DNA from: Viola odorata
Lineage: Eukaryota > Streptophyta > Magnoliopsida > Malpighiales > Violaceae
Length of the DNA stretch: 64,000 nt
NCBI GenBank assembly: GCA_963691705.1
Contig: OY829542.1
Span: 29,312,579-29,376,578, forward strand
Direction of reading: 5' to 3'
A program made the position numbers and the translations under genes. Shown in pieces: positions 33,010 to 42,514 of this stretch. The notes under the pieces are model-generated. The model did not search any database. It had not been told where the DNA came from and saw only the letters and a list, made by a program, of their open reading frames with translations. The first letter of the stretch is position 1. Each line of letters starts with the position of its first letter.

Positions 33010-33994
33010 AAGGAGGTTGCTGTTTGAGTATGTGTTTGGCTTGGGCGGGGGTGTGGGTTGTGTGGTCTCTTGACTGACTTTAGGAGGTAAAGAAGGAGCA
33101 TTTCAAGGTCTCGGCTACCATAGGAAAGGTGGTCACCGTCGATGTCTAGGGCAAGAGAAGGGGGTGCACCATACCAAAAGTCATCTGTGTGACTAGTACT
33201 ACACTCATCCGCACCATCCTCCAAGTCACATTGGCGTTGGGACCAAGAGTAGTCTATAAGGGTAGGGTCAGTTTGGTGTGGTCTTGGGCAGTGGTGTGTA
33301 TCTAGGTATTGGCTAGATTGGTGTGGAGGCAGCTGTTTGGACGCTAGTGGGTGTAATGTGGCAAGGGCCTCTAAAATGTCCAAATTGGATTGCTGTAGGC
33401 GTGCCCCTTGATGGATTAAGGCATCCATGTGACTAGTACTACACTCATCCGAACCTTCTTCCAAGTCACATTGGCGTTGCGACCAAGCGTAGTCAATAAG
33501 GGTAGGGTCATTTTGGTGTGGTCTTTGGAAGTAGTGTGTATCTAGGAATTGGTTGGATTGGTGTAGAGGCAGCTGTGTTTGGTCTAGGTATAGGTCAAGG
33601 TCTCGGCTGCCGTGTGTGAAGTGGTGGTCGATGGAGTCTAGGATAAAAGAGGGGTGCGCGCTGTCCCAAAAGTCATCCCCGAGGCTCGTACTACACTCGC
33701 TCGCGCTTGTCTCTAAGTCACATTGCCGTTGTGGCCAAGAGTAGTCCATATGGTGCGGGTCATGTGATTGAGGTCTTAATGTGTCTAGGGGAAGGTTAGG
33801 TGAGGGTGAAGGTGGCTGTTGGGCCGCCGGTGGGTGTAGTGTGGCAAGGGCCTCCAAAATGGCCAAGTTGGATTTTGGAGGCTTGCTCCTTCATGTATTA
33901 GAGCCTCCATATTATTTGATAAGTGATCTACGACCGAAGTGGAGGTGGTTGGTTCCATTTCAGTCACGACCCAAGGGCCCTTATCAAGAGACAT
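32997..33994 (-). CDS. Element C ORF1 with internal protein repeats (one frameshift)
   Basis: Two overlapping minus-strand frames (33994-33785 and 33866-32997) together encode about 330 residues; a single frameshift near 33860 separates them. The start is MSLDKGPWVVTEMEPTTSTS. Three to four imperfect repeats follow, each with a DYSWSQRQCDLE-type motif and a DECSTSHTDDFW-type motif, and a repeated ILEALATLHP segment. No zinc knuckle or capsid-like domain is visible, so it does not look like ordinary Gag. It lies where element A has its long ORF and both are Cys/Ser/Asp-rich, but sequence similarity is weak. Confidence 0.5.
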
Positions 33995-35331
33995 ACTAGA
34001 ATGTACCTACAAAAAGAAACAAACGCAATTCAAAATAAAATAAAGGGTTAGTCACTCCCTCACGTGTTTGGGTGTATCACACAACTCTCTAATGCTCTCA
34101 CTAACTCATCCGCTCGTATCTCCAAGCAAAACCAAGTAATGTAGCTTAGCACAGACTCTAGGACATAAAACAACACAAGGAAAGCAAGGAAAACCAGCTT
34201 AGAAAGAAAGGTAGAGAAGGCCGAAATGAAGTTCAAGGGATTGATGCATTGAACGTCAATGACCTAGAGTATAAAAGGTGTGGGAAACAAGGTACGAAAA
34301 CTCAAGACACAAAGGAAAGGCTAGCTCAAAATACCACTCAAGAAGAAATTAAAAGGAACGAAAATGAAATTCAGAATTTGAAAGCATAAAATGAAATCCG
34401 AAACTTGTGTTCTTCCACAAAGACACTTTAAAAGAAATGTGATTCACTTCAATGCACATACACAAGTAGTCTCTTGCTTGCTTTTTTTTTTTTTTTTTTT
34501 GAGATTGAGGAACTTGATAATTTGTTTTTTTTTTTATCAATTCTTTTAGTTCCCTTGTCTTTTCTGTTTTTGCAAAGAGTGAAGAAGACTCACTTGTATG
34601 ACAAGTATTTTGAAAGTAGAAATGAAAGACAAGTAGTTTTTACTTTTGACAAAATTTTCACTAAAAGCCAAAAAGCGTGATGTGGCAAGTGAAGATGATG
34701 TGTCAATAATTGTGTGGATGACAAAACAAGTGACAAGGCAAGTGATGTGGCTGTGTATGACAAGCAAACCAAGTTTAAGGATGCAAATTAGGGCTGACCT
34801 TGTGTGTGAGAAGTGTGGTGAGCAAGCTGAAATGCTTGGCTCACAAATGATGCAAATACTAGGCTCACAAAAGAGGTGATGTGGCCGGCTAGGGTTGGAG
34901 CAAGAATTTCAGCACTTAGCAAGAAAACAAGTAAGTCCACATGGCTCTCATGGCCACCATAGGAAGCTCCAATAACCTCAACATCAATTGCAGTTAAACA
35001 AGTTGAAATAAACACCAATTTGATGCACACAAACACAAAATATTTCAGCAATTGTGTTCTTCAAAAGATCAGCACACTAAAAGACAAAAATTCCTCAAGA
35101 ACACCAATTTTTTTCAAATGAAGTGGGAGTAATTCCTATGGTAGAAAACAATGTTTAAACCATAGAAAACAAGAATCAAGGTGTTTGAACCGTGAAAACT
35201 CAAGGAAATGAAGTTTGAACCGAAAAGGAACGGATATGAAAATCAGATATTTTTTGGCCAAAAATGAAAACCTACGGTGGAAAAGATGATTCCAGCCGTG
35301 AGAAGGGAGTTTACCAACCTAGAAGATGATT
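33995..35331 (-). other. Leader of element C
   Basis: Non-coding. It has the CTCCCTCACGTGTTTG motif near 34057 shared with A and B, and a long T tract at about 34481-34500 followed by a second at 34526. No gene was seen. Confidence 0.45.
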
Positions 35332-35347
35332 TGGAGCTCCACTACCA
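35332..35347 (-). promoter_or_regulatory. Putative primer-binding site of element C
   Basis: The minus strand reads TGGTAGTGGAGCTCC two bases after the LTR end. It resembles, with three mismatches in 12, the TGGTATCAGAGC complementary to plant initiator Met tRNA. Element B has a nearly identical site, so another tRNA may be the true primer. Confidence 0.6.
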
Positions 35348-35349
35348 CT

Positions 35350-36032
35350 TAATAACACTCAGCCCTCCTTTGGATGGATTGAGGCCAAATTGATGGACAA
35401 CTTCAGATCTAGTCTTCATTGAGAGGATGATGAACTCATTTAGGGTGGATTGAGTGCGGAATATTTGGATGTTAGGGAGTATTGAAGGCAGCGAAATATA
35501 GATGGAGGAAATCGAAGATGATTTATGAAAACAGTAGATTAAACTTGCACACAAGTGTTTACAAGGATCAACAATCGAAACCTTCCCTTAGTTGATCACA
35601 ATGATCAAGCCAAAAGGTGTTAATTGCTTGAATTAAAATCAGTTTTAAGAACCCTAGGGCAAAGCCAACTAATTGGTCTTGAAAGGAGATAAACTCACAA
35701 TTAAATCAATGACAAGCTATAAAAGAGGCTATGTCCTTCTATTTATAGCTTGGGACTTATTACATGGGAAACCCTACACTACCTCTCACTTAAGACCTTA
35801 GCCACGGGCTTGGAGAGGCGGGCTTGGCTTGGTCTTGGAGAACTAACGCAAGGCCTCGGATGGCTAGCGCATGGGCCAAGGCGGGGGTTTAGAGCTGGCG
35901 GATGACCTCACGCAGAGTTCCTCATGGGATACGAGGGTTTGGCGCGGCCCCGCGCATGCTTCCTCATGGTTGGCTCGGCCATCCCATGAAGCCTTGTCGC
36001 GGATACAAGGTAGAGCACTCGAGCTCGTATCA
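35350..36032 (-). repeat. 5' LTR of element C
   Basis: Starts TGATACGAGCTCGAG on the minus strand and ends TGTTATTA, where the terminal TATCA seen in the other copy has mutated. It carries a 14-bp-scale insertion GGAGAGGCGGGCTT near 35812 relative to the 3' LTR. Confidence 0.85.
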
Positions 36033-36480
36033 ATGGTGTTGAGCTCTTTATTTGCTTCTGCTTGATTGCGGAGTGACCTTCTCGACTGGGGTCTAGCGGG
36101 TGCGACAGGGCTGGCGTTCAGAAGCAGGACGGGTAGACTAGAGGGGCTGCCAGGACTGTTGGTTGGAGGAGTGGAGGAAGATAGGTTTGATCATGCCATG
36201 GTAGTTCTGTCGACTGTTAGAAGTAGTGGGAGATGAGAGGTTGCTGAAGAGGTTTGAGAGTTGTAGGAGTAGTGAGGGTTTGTCCTCTGTTGTTCTCCCT
36301 TTTATACTTTCTGCAGGCCATGCGGTAAAAACTGCCTCTCTTGACCAAGAACGTTTCTGTTTCTTGACCAAGATGGACATCTCAGGCCCTCTTGATACCC
36401 TGACAAGAAAACATAAGAGCAAATCAGACTGAATCAGAGTTGTAAATTAAACAAAACTAAAATAAAATACAAAAATTAGG
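36033..36480 (-). pseudogene. Athila E1 extra ORF, upstream remnant
   Basis: This continues E1 on the right side of element C. The minus-strand text ends QAEANKELN before the target duplication, in frame with MAFNLFG on the other side. A frame at 36422-36138 (95 codons) is unrecognised. Many stops elsewhere show decay. Confidence 0.35.
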
Positions 36481-37286
36481 TTGCCTCCCAAGCAGCGCCC
36501 TTAGTTATTGTCCTAGGCTAGACATAGGAGTTCCTTGATTTTGTTACTCCTCATTTAGTGAAGTCTCTTCCACCATTACTTCTTCCACAATGTGTGAATG
36601 CAATTCTTCCAAGTAGGGCTTCAGTCTATGCATGTTAACTTTAAACTCAACCCCTATCTTAGGGTTCTTAATATTAAACTGCACCATGAGGAAAAATATC
36701 AGTTATTACAAAAGGTCCATTCCATTTAGTCTTTAATTTTCTAGAAAATATTCTAAATCTAGAATCATAAAGTAAAACTTTTTTTCCCACAAAGAATTTC
36801 TTCTTGGTAAAACTTTTGTCATGGTGTGCCTTTGTCTTGGCCTTGAAGATTTGAGTTCTCGTAGGCCTAATTTCTTAACTCTTGTAGCTCATGGATGTCC
36901 AACTTCCTTTGTTCTCCAGCAGCTTCCATGTCTGTGTTGATGCGTTTGATGGCCTAATACGCCTTGTATTCCAGCTCAATAGGCAGATGACATGCCTTGC
37001 CATACACCATTCTCGAGGGAGTCATCCTAATAGGTGTTTTGTAAGCGGTCCTGTAGGCCCAAAGTGCCTCGTCCAACCGCTGGCTCCAGTCCTTCCTCGA
37101 AGGGTTGACTATCTTGGCCAAGATGGATTTAATTTATCTGTTTGAAATTTTTGCTTGGCCATTTGTCTGTGTGTGGTAAGTAGTGGACACTCGATGCGTA
37201 AATCCATATCTTTTGAACAGAGCTCCAACTATCTTGTTACCAAATTGGGTTCCTAGATCACTAATGATCCCATGAGGAACTCCAAA
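36481..37286 (-). pseudogene. Athila E1 integrase, C-terminal half
   Basis: The minus strand reads GVPHGIISDLGTQFGNKIVG (second catalytic Asp), then HRVSTTYHTQTNGQAKISNR (the third catalytic residue Glu replaced by Lys), a stop, [20 protein letters not shown] and [18 protein letters not shown]. It then decays with many stops. The order and wording match the integrase of G at 62485-63258. The reading frame is cut at 37286 by the following LTR, so the integrase zinc finger and first Asp are missing here. Confidence 0.7.
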
Positions 37287-37990
37287 TGATACGGAGTCAT
37301 CCCAATGGCTTCATTTCGGTGATGAATGAGCACACATTCAGAGGCCAAGAGACATGCCTAGAGTCACCAAAAGTGGGCGAGATTCGTGTCAACCCGAGGC
37401 CACCCGCGTGGCTGAGTTTCCTTCGCGAAAAGCCAAGTTTGGCCTTTTTGGAAGCAGCTGGCGTGATGACGTTATCTACTAGGCGTGATCACGCTATCGT
37501 GGGATCAGATTGGCAATAACCTTCTATTTTGAGTGTGATCACGTTAACTTCTAGGCGTGATCACGCTATCCCCTCGTTAGAAATCCGAAACTATATTTTA
37601 GACTTAATTTTGAAGCTCCTATAAATAACTTCCTACTTCATTTTCTGTAGTAGTTTTTGATGAGTGTTTATTGCTTGAGTTAGAGAGTACCGCTCCCTCT
37701 AAACACCTTGAAATCTCCTTGTAAGGATCAAGTTTAGGAGGCTCCTTCATTCATTGCAAGTAAAATTCCTTTTACCTTCAATCTTTAATTACATGTTCTT
37801 GTTGCAATTGAATAGAACTTTGGAATTATTGTGTTTATTGAATATTATGGATTCCTATGAATGGATGATTGATTATAAGTTGATTTATATGTTTGTCTAT
37901 TGATTGATCATTTTCGATTGGATTATTAACCGCCAATCATCTCTTAAATTTCCAGATTTTTGTTCTTTTTCCTTCTCTAAAATCCACTGC
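37287..37990 (+). mobile_element. Orphan LTR H (plus strand)
   Basis: It begins TGATACGGAGTC exactly where E1 integrase coding stops. It has a CCTATAAATAAC TATA box at 37620 and, within 150 bp upstream of it, three CGTGATCACG palindromes (near 37484, 37533 and 37556). A typical U5-like downstream part follows. The 3' end is unclear. It does not match the LTR of D at 53276, although D coding starts directly after it, so the junction at about 37990-38030 is a rearrangement. Three degenerate copies of TTCTCTAATCCACTACGTTT mark the junction. Confidence 0.5.
37620..37627 (+). promoter_or_regulatory. TATA box of LTR H
   Basis: TATAAATA in plus orientation, 40-140 bp downstream of the CGTGATCACG palindromes. 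Confidence 0.5.
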
Positions 37991-38009
37991 GTTTCTTCTC
38001 TAATCCACT

Positions 38010-38438
38010 ACGTTTGTTCTCTAATCCATGTGCTTTCCTTATGAATTTTCTAGTGTCAATTATGTTGATTCAATTGACCTTTTTGTTGATGAAATTGCTG
38101 AATTAAATTCTACTGATCATTTGCAATATGCCATGGATAGGAGCCTCACACCACCTCTCATGGACGTCTTGGCCTCGACGCTTGTCACTTCCCCAGAGTT
38201 GCATTCCGTTGTAGCAGTCCTAGAGGAATGCGCCATTATTCCATATGACCCACCAGTCATATCCCCCGTCTGTTCCGATCACATTAAGCTGTCACCTTCA
38301 GTTGAACAGGCTCCTGCCCTCGAATTGAAGCCTCTGCCTTCTCACCTGAAGTATGTTTACCTAGGCACCGATAACTCTCTTCCTGTTATCATCTCTAACA
38401 AGCTCAACAGTTCTGAAAAGGATAAGCTAACTTCCTAA
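38010..38438 (+). pseudogene. Athila element D pol: linker upstream of RT
   Basis: Starting at about 38010, a frame with FVDEIAELNSTDHLQYAMDR, then ALELKPLPSHLKYVYLGTDN and LPVIISNKL, matches the stretch between protease and RT in Athila polyproteins (compare F at 56700-56994). A TAA at 38436-38438 interrupts it. Gag and the protease core are missing upstream. Confidence 0.7.
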
Positions 38439-39136
38439 TTGAAAGAATTCAAACAAGCCATCAGATGGACTATCGCCGATATCAAGGGCTTGTCGCCATC
38501 TTTGTGCACTCATCGAATCCATCTAGAGGACACCAATAAAACAGTCCATCAACCTCAGCACAGATTGAACCCACCTATGATTGAAGTAGTGAAGAAAGAG
38601 ATATTGAAGTTGTTAGATGCAGGTGTCATCTATCCCATCTCAGATAGCCCTTAGGTAAGTATTGATTATCGCCGTTTGAATGCGGCCACTAGGAAAGATC
38701 ATTTCCCTATTCCCTTCATAGACCAGATGATGGAACGTCTCTCGGGCAAGACCACTATTGTTGTCTGGATGGATACTCCGGATTCCATCAGATTCTTGTT
38801 GCCCCCGAAGACTAGGAAAAAACCACTTTCACATGCCCCTTTGGTACTTTTGCCTACCGGCGTATGCCCTTCGACCTCTGTAATACCCCCGCCACGTTTC
38901 AACGTTGCATGGTGAGCATCTTTTCAGAACTTGTTGAAGACGGCATCGAGGTCTTTATGGGCGACTTCACCGTCTATGGTAACTCATTTTTGGAATGCAT
39001 GTCTAATTTGAGAAAATGCCTACAAAGATGCATCGAGACTAACCTAGTATTGAATTTCGAGAAATGCCATTTCATGGTCGATCGAGGGCTCATACTTTGG
39101 TCACATCATTTCCAGCAAGGGTATAGAGGCGGATAG
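38439..39136 (+). pseudogene. Athila element D reverse transcriptase
   Basis: RT N-terminus FKQAIRWTIADIKGLSPSLC and LNPPMIEVVKKEILKLLDAG, ending ISDSP before a stop. About 40 residues are then missing, and the frame resumes IDYRRLNAATRKDHFPIPFI. After a frameshift it reads MPFDLCNTPATFQRCMVSIF and VFMGDFTVYGNSF. The catalytic box is FMGD where Athila copies have FMDD (as in F), so the first catalytic Asp is Gly here. Dead by several independent lesions. Confidence 0.75.
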
Positions 39137-39137
39137 G

Positions 39138-39818
39138 GTGAAAATTAAAGTAATCGAGACCTTGCCCTATCCCACCAGTGTCCGTGATGTGCGCTCTTTT
39201 CTTGGGCACGCAGGCTTCTATCAGAGATTTATCAAAGATTTCTCAAAAATTGACCAACCTATGTGCCGTTTATTGCAAAAGGATGTTGATTTCCAATTCG
39301 ATGAATATTGTCAAGCTGCTTTTGATACCCTTAAGAATAAGCTCATCTCTGCACCTATAATTTGTGCCCCCGACTGGACACTTCCATTCGAGATCATGTG
39401 CGATGCAAGCAACCAAGCGTTAGGAGCTGTTCTGGGTTAGAAGAAAGATAAGGAAACTTACGTCATCTATTATGCCTCCAAATTGCTAGACCCTGCTAAA
39501 AAAAACTACACCACAATGGAAAAGGAACTTCTAGCAATCATCTACGCCCTGGACAAGTTTAGACAACATCTATTAGGCACAAAAGCGATCGTTTATTCGG
39601 ACCACTCCACCCTCGAGTGTTTACTCAAGAAAGCAGATGCAAAGCCCCGTCTTATCCGCTGGATTCTATTGCTTCAGGAATTCGATATTTCGATCAAAGA
39701 TAAAAAAGGCTCAGAAAACTTAGTAGCTGATCACTTGAGTAGACTCCCAACCCAAGAAGATGATTCGTTAATGCTTATCAGGGACACCTTCCCAGATGAG
39801 CAGCTATGTCTTGCCTAG
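39138..39818 (+). pseudogene. Athila element D RT connection and RNase H
   Basis: Text VRSFLGHAGFYQRFIKDFSK, then FEIMCDASNQALGAVLG, a stop at 39438-39440, then [35 protein letters not shown] and [12 protein letters not shown]. The acidic positions of RNase H (CDAS, TTMEKE, YSDH, VADH) are all present. One stop (TAG replacing Gln in GQKK) breaks the frame. Confidence 0.75.
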
Positions 39819-40533
39819 GTTGTACAATTTCCATGGTTCTCTGACATTGCTAATTTTTGTGCTACTGGTTCCTACCCCGCTGCTGCCTCTTCCTCCGAAT
39901 GTAACCGGATTAGTAAGCAGTCCAAATATTACATCTGAGACAACCCATATTTATGGAAGCTTTGTTCGGACCAAATCATCCGTCGTTGTGTGACCATGGA
40001 CAAAGTGCCCTTAATCTTGATGTTCTATCATTCGTCAACAAAAGGAGGTCATTTTGCTTCTAAGAAGACCACCATGAAAGTTTTGGAAGCTGGTTTCTAT
40101 TGGCCATCTATTTTTAAGGATAGCTACCTTTTTTGTGCATCATGCCCTCGATGTCAACTCACAGGAAATATTGGGGCAAGAAACCAGATGCCTCTGACCA
40201 ACATCATCTCTTGCAAATTTTTTGATATCTAGGGTATCGACTTCATGTGACCATTCCCGAATTCTTTTGGCAATATCTACATTCTCCTTGAAGTAGATTA
40301 TGTCTCCAAATGGATTGAGGCTAAGCCAACTCGAATAGATAACTCTAAGGTGGTCGTAGATTTCCTACGCACTCACATCTTTAACAAGTTTGGTACGCCT
40401 AGGGCCCTGATCAGTGATCGTGACACCCACTTCTGTAACCGTGTTGTGACCTCTCTCCTAAACAAATATGGGGTCCATCATCAGGTCTCCACGACCTACC
40501 ATCCCCAAACAAATGGTCAAGATCAAGTCTATA
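39819..40533 (+). pseudogene. Athila element D integrase, N-terminal part
   Basis: It includes the zinc-binding segment (YHSSTKGGHFASKKT, then CASCPRCQ), GIDFM with the first catalytic Asp, ALISDRDTHFCNR with the second, and VSTTYHPQTNGQ. Two stops lie near 40234 and 40249. Coding stops at 40533 where element B is inserted, at the duplication CTATA. The C-terminal part resumes at 48410. Confidence 0.75.
40529..40533. other. Target duplication of element B, left copy
   Basis: CTATA, repeated at 48405-48409. Confidence 0.9.
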
Positions 40534-41609
40534 TGATACGATCCTTGTTTGCAAAGGAGACGTAGCACCAATTTTGATCTTTGTTCAAGACGGGATTTCC
40601 CTGCGGAATGGATAACTTTCTTAAGCAATTAAGCCTGCTGATTGCTAAGCATCAACCAACCTAACTCGAATAAGGAAGGATCTTAATCGAATCGCTAAGC
40701 CTATATTCCTTGCGAATATCAACCTAGAACAGACAATTAATGGAAGTAATTTCGGGTTTTACTTGGAACGACTCAAGCAGAACAAGGTTCATTCGTTGTT
40801 GAATGCAAAAGGGGCAGAGAATATAAGAATATATCTTTATAAATAATCAGCCAAGTTTCTAAGGAGGCCAAGCGGCTCCTTATATAAGGTTACAAGGAAA
40901 CCCTAATAGTAATAGTAGTAGGAGTTCTAATTAAGGAAAATAACTTAATTAACTAATTTAAATAAACTGATTAACTAATTAATTAAATAAATGGAAACAA
41001 AGGTTGTTGCCATTATTTAACTAATTAATTAAGGAAACAAATCAACTAACTTTATAAGTCATAAAATACTAATTAAAGATAGAAACATTGGAAGTTTCCA
41101 ATTTTGACGGAAAAACTGGCCCGCGTCGGCGTGATCACGTCGAGCATCGCTCCGCTCACCTTGCGCTGCTGTTTCTGACGTAATTACGTCTATAATGGGC
41201 GTAATTACATCCATTCTGCGCATGAAAATGTTGACCATCATAACTTTCAATCCACCCGTTCGATTGGGCTGAAACTTGTCCCAAACGAAAGCTAACATCT
41301 TGAAGTTTCATATGCTTGGTCGATCGAATGATTCTGAAGTAGTACACGTCGAGCTCAATAGATGGGCAGAAACGCTCCATCTATGCGGCCGTTTGACTCC
41401 TTGAAGGATCACCGTCGAACGCCGTGATGACCAAGAGGTTGAGCTCCCGTTTCTGCTTCTCTCGCAACGCTCCTTCCTATACTGTCCTCTCACACTTCAG
41501 CTCCTTGTGTATGAGGGATGATAGACTATCTTGAAGCTTTTTAGACTTGGAACGAGTCATCGGTCCAGTCGGTGGCAAAGGTAGCGCTTGGATGCGAGGA
41601 TTCCCATCA
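40534..41609 (-). repeat. 3' LTR of element B
   Basis: Starts TGATGGGAATCC and ends GGATCGTATCA on the minus strand. It contains the 3' end of the integrase frame (133 bp), one GCGTGATCACGTCG palindrome near 41130, two ACGTAATTACGT-type palindromes near 41178 and 41199, and a TATATAAGG box near 40881. Confidence 0.95.
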
Positions 41610-42502
41610 TCCCCTCCCCCATCAAAAGGATTCGACCTCGAATCTGAATCAACATCTTCAAGATAATCCTCATCTACATCAAACAACGTCAAGTCAGTAA
41701 CGTTGAAAGTAGAACTAATGGTACCATACTCACCTGGCAATTCTAGTTTATATGCGTTATTGTTGATCTTTTCAACAATCTGAAATGGGCCATCTCCTCT
41801 TTGGGACAACTTGCCACGGCGTTGGGCAGGAAAGCGTTCCTTTCTCATGTGTAACCACACCCAATCCCCGATGCTGAAAGACACAAGTTTCCTTCCTTCG
41901 TTTCGCTTAAGTGCTACTTTGGTATTCATGCGCTCAATGTGTGTCTTGACTTTGACATGGAGTTGCTTCACAAATGCTGCCTTCTGTTCACCATCCAAAC
42001 TAATAGCATCACTCACAGGTAAGGGAGTTAAATCCACCACAGTTCTAGGATTAAACCCATAAACAATTTCAAAAGGAGAGTAATGAGTAGTAGAATGGAC
42101 AGCACGGTTATAAGCAAATTCAATGAATGGCATATGATTAACCCAAGTTGAATTATGTTTTTTAACCAAAACTCGCAACAATTGACCAAGGGTACGATTG
42201 ACAACCTCAGTCTGTCCATCAGTTTGTGGGTGATAAGAGGTGGAATACAACAATTTAGTACCTAAATTTCTCCAAACAACACGCCAAAAATGGCTGAGGA
42301 ACTTGGTATCCCTATCACTCACAATAGTCAATGGTATCCCATGTAAACGAACCACTTCTTTAAAAAATAACTCAGCAATCTGAGTAGCATCATTAGTAGT
42401 TGAGCAAGGGATAAAATGAGCCATTTTAGAAAATCTGTCCACGACAACGAAGACACTATCCTGACCATGTTTAGACTTAGGTAGTCCAACAACAAAATCC
42501 AT
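41477..42502 (-). CDS. Element B integrase core and C-terminal tail
   Basis: The 341-codon frame begins at MDFVVGLPKSKHG with the first catalytic Asp, followed by IVSDRDTKFLSHFW (second Asp) and STSYHPQTDGQTEVVNRTLG (Glu), completing the DDE triad. The C-terminal part has GDWVWLHMRKERFPA and a GPFQIVEKINNNAYKLELPG module, then FDVDEDY and SRSNPFDGGGDD. The codons for GGGDD coincide with the polypurine tract, and the last 44 codons lie inside the 3' LTR. No classical chromodomain is visible, as expected for CRM-type integrases with a variant motif. A stop just upstream (Trp to TAG, at about 42517) separates it from the preceding frame. Confidence 0.8.
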   Translation of the reverse strand: MDFVVGLPKSKHGQDSVFVVVDRFSKMAHFIPCSTTNDATQIAELFFKEVVRLHGIPLTIVSDRDTKFLSHFWRVVWRNLGTKLLYSTSYHPQTDGQTEVVNRTLGQLLRVLVKKHNSTWVNHMPFIEFAYNRAVHSTTHYSPFEIVYGFNPRTVVDLTPLPVSDAISLDGEQKAAFVKQLHVKVKTHIERMNTKVALKRNEGRKLVSFSIGDWVWLHMRKERFPAQRRGKLSQRGDGPFQIVEKINNNAYKLELPGEYGTISSTFNVTDLTLFDVDEDYLEDVDSDSRSNPFDGGGDDGNPRIQALPLPPTGPMTRSKSKKLQDSLSSLIHKELKCERTV

Positions 42503-42514
42503 GGATAAATCAGT

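Larger units (their letters stand above)
31077..36032 (-). mobile_element. CRM-like non-autonomous retrotransposon C, complete with target duplication
   Basis: A 4956-bp element bounded by LTRs 31077-31756 and 35350-36032, with the 5-bp duplication ATGGT at 31072-31076 and 36033-36037. Internally on the minus strand it has a primer-site motif TGGTAGTGGAGCTCC two bases from the LTR, a long leader, a repeat-containing ORF, a protease-tail ORF and a polypurine tract. It lacks RT, RNase H and the integrase core. Joining the flanks across it restores the coding sequence of the Athila E1 extra ORF (ELN/TMAFNLFG). Confidence 0.85.

Noticed and set aside
38650..38665. GTAAGT after the stop in the D RT (possible intron donor)
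   Set aside because: No acceptor or restored frame was found; the missing RT block is better explained by a deletion.
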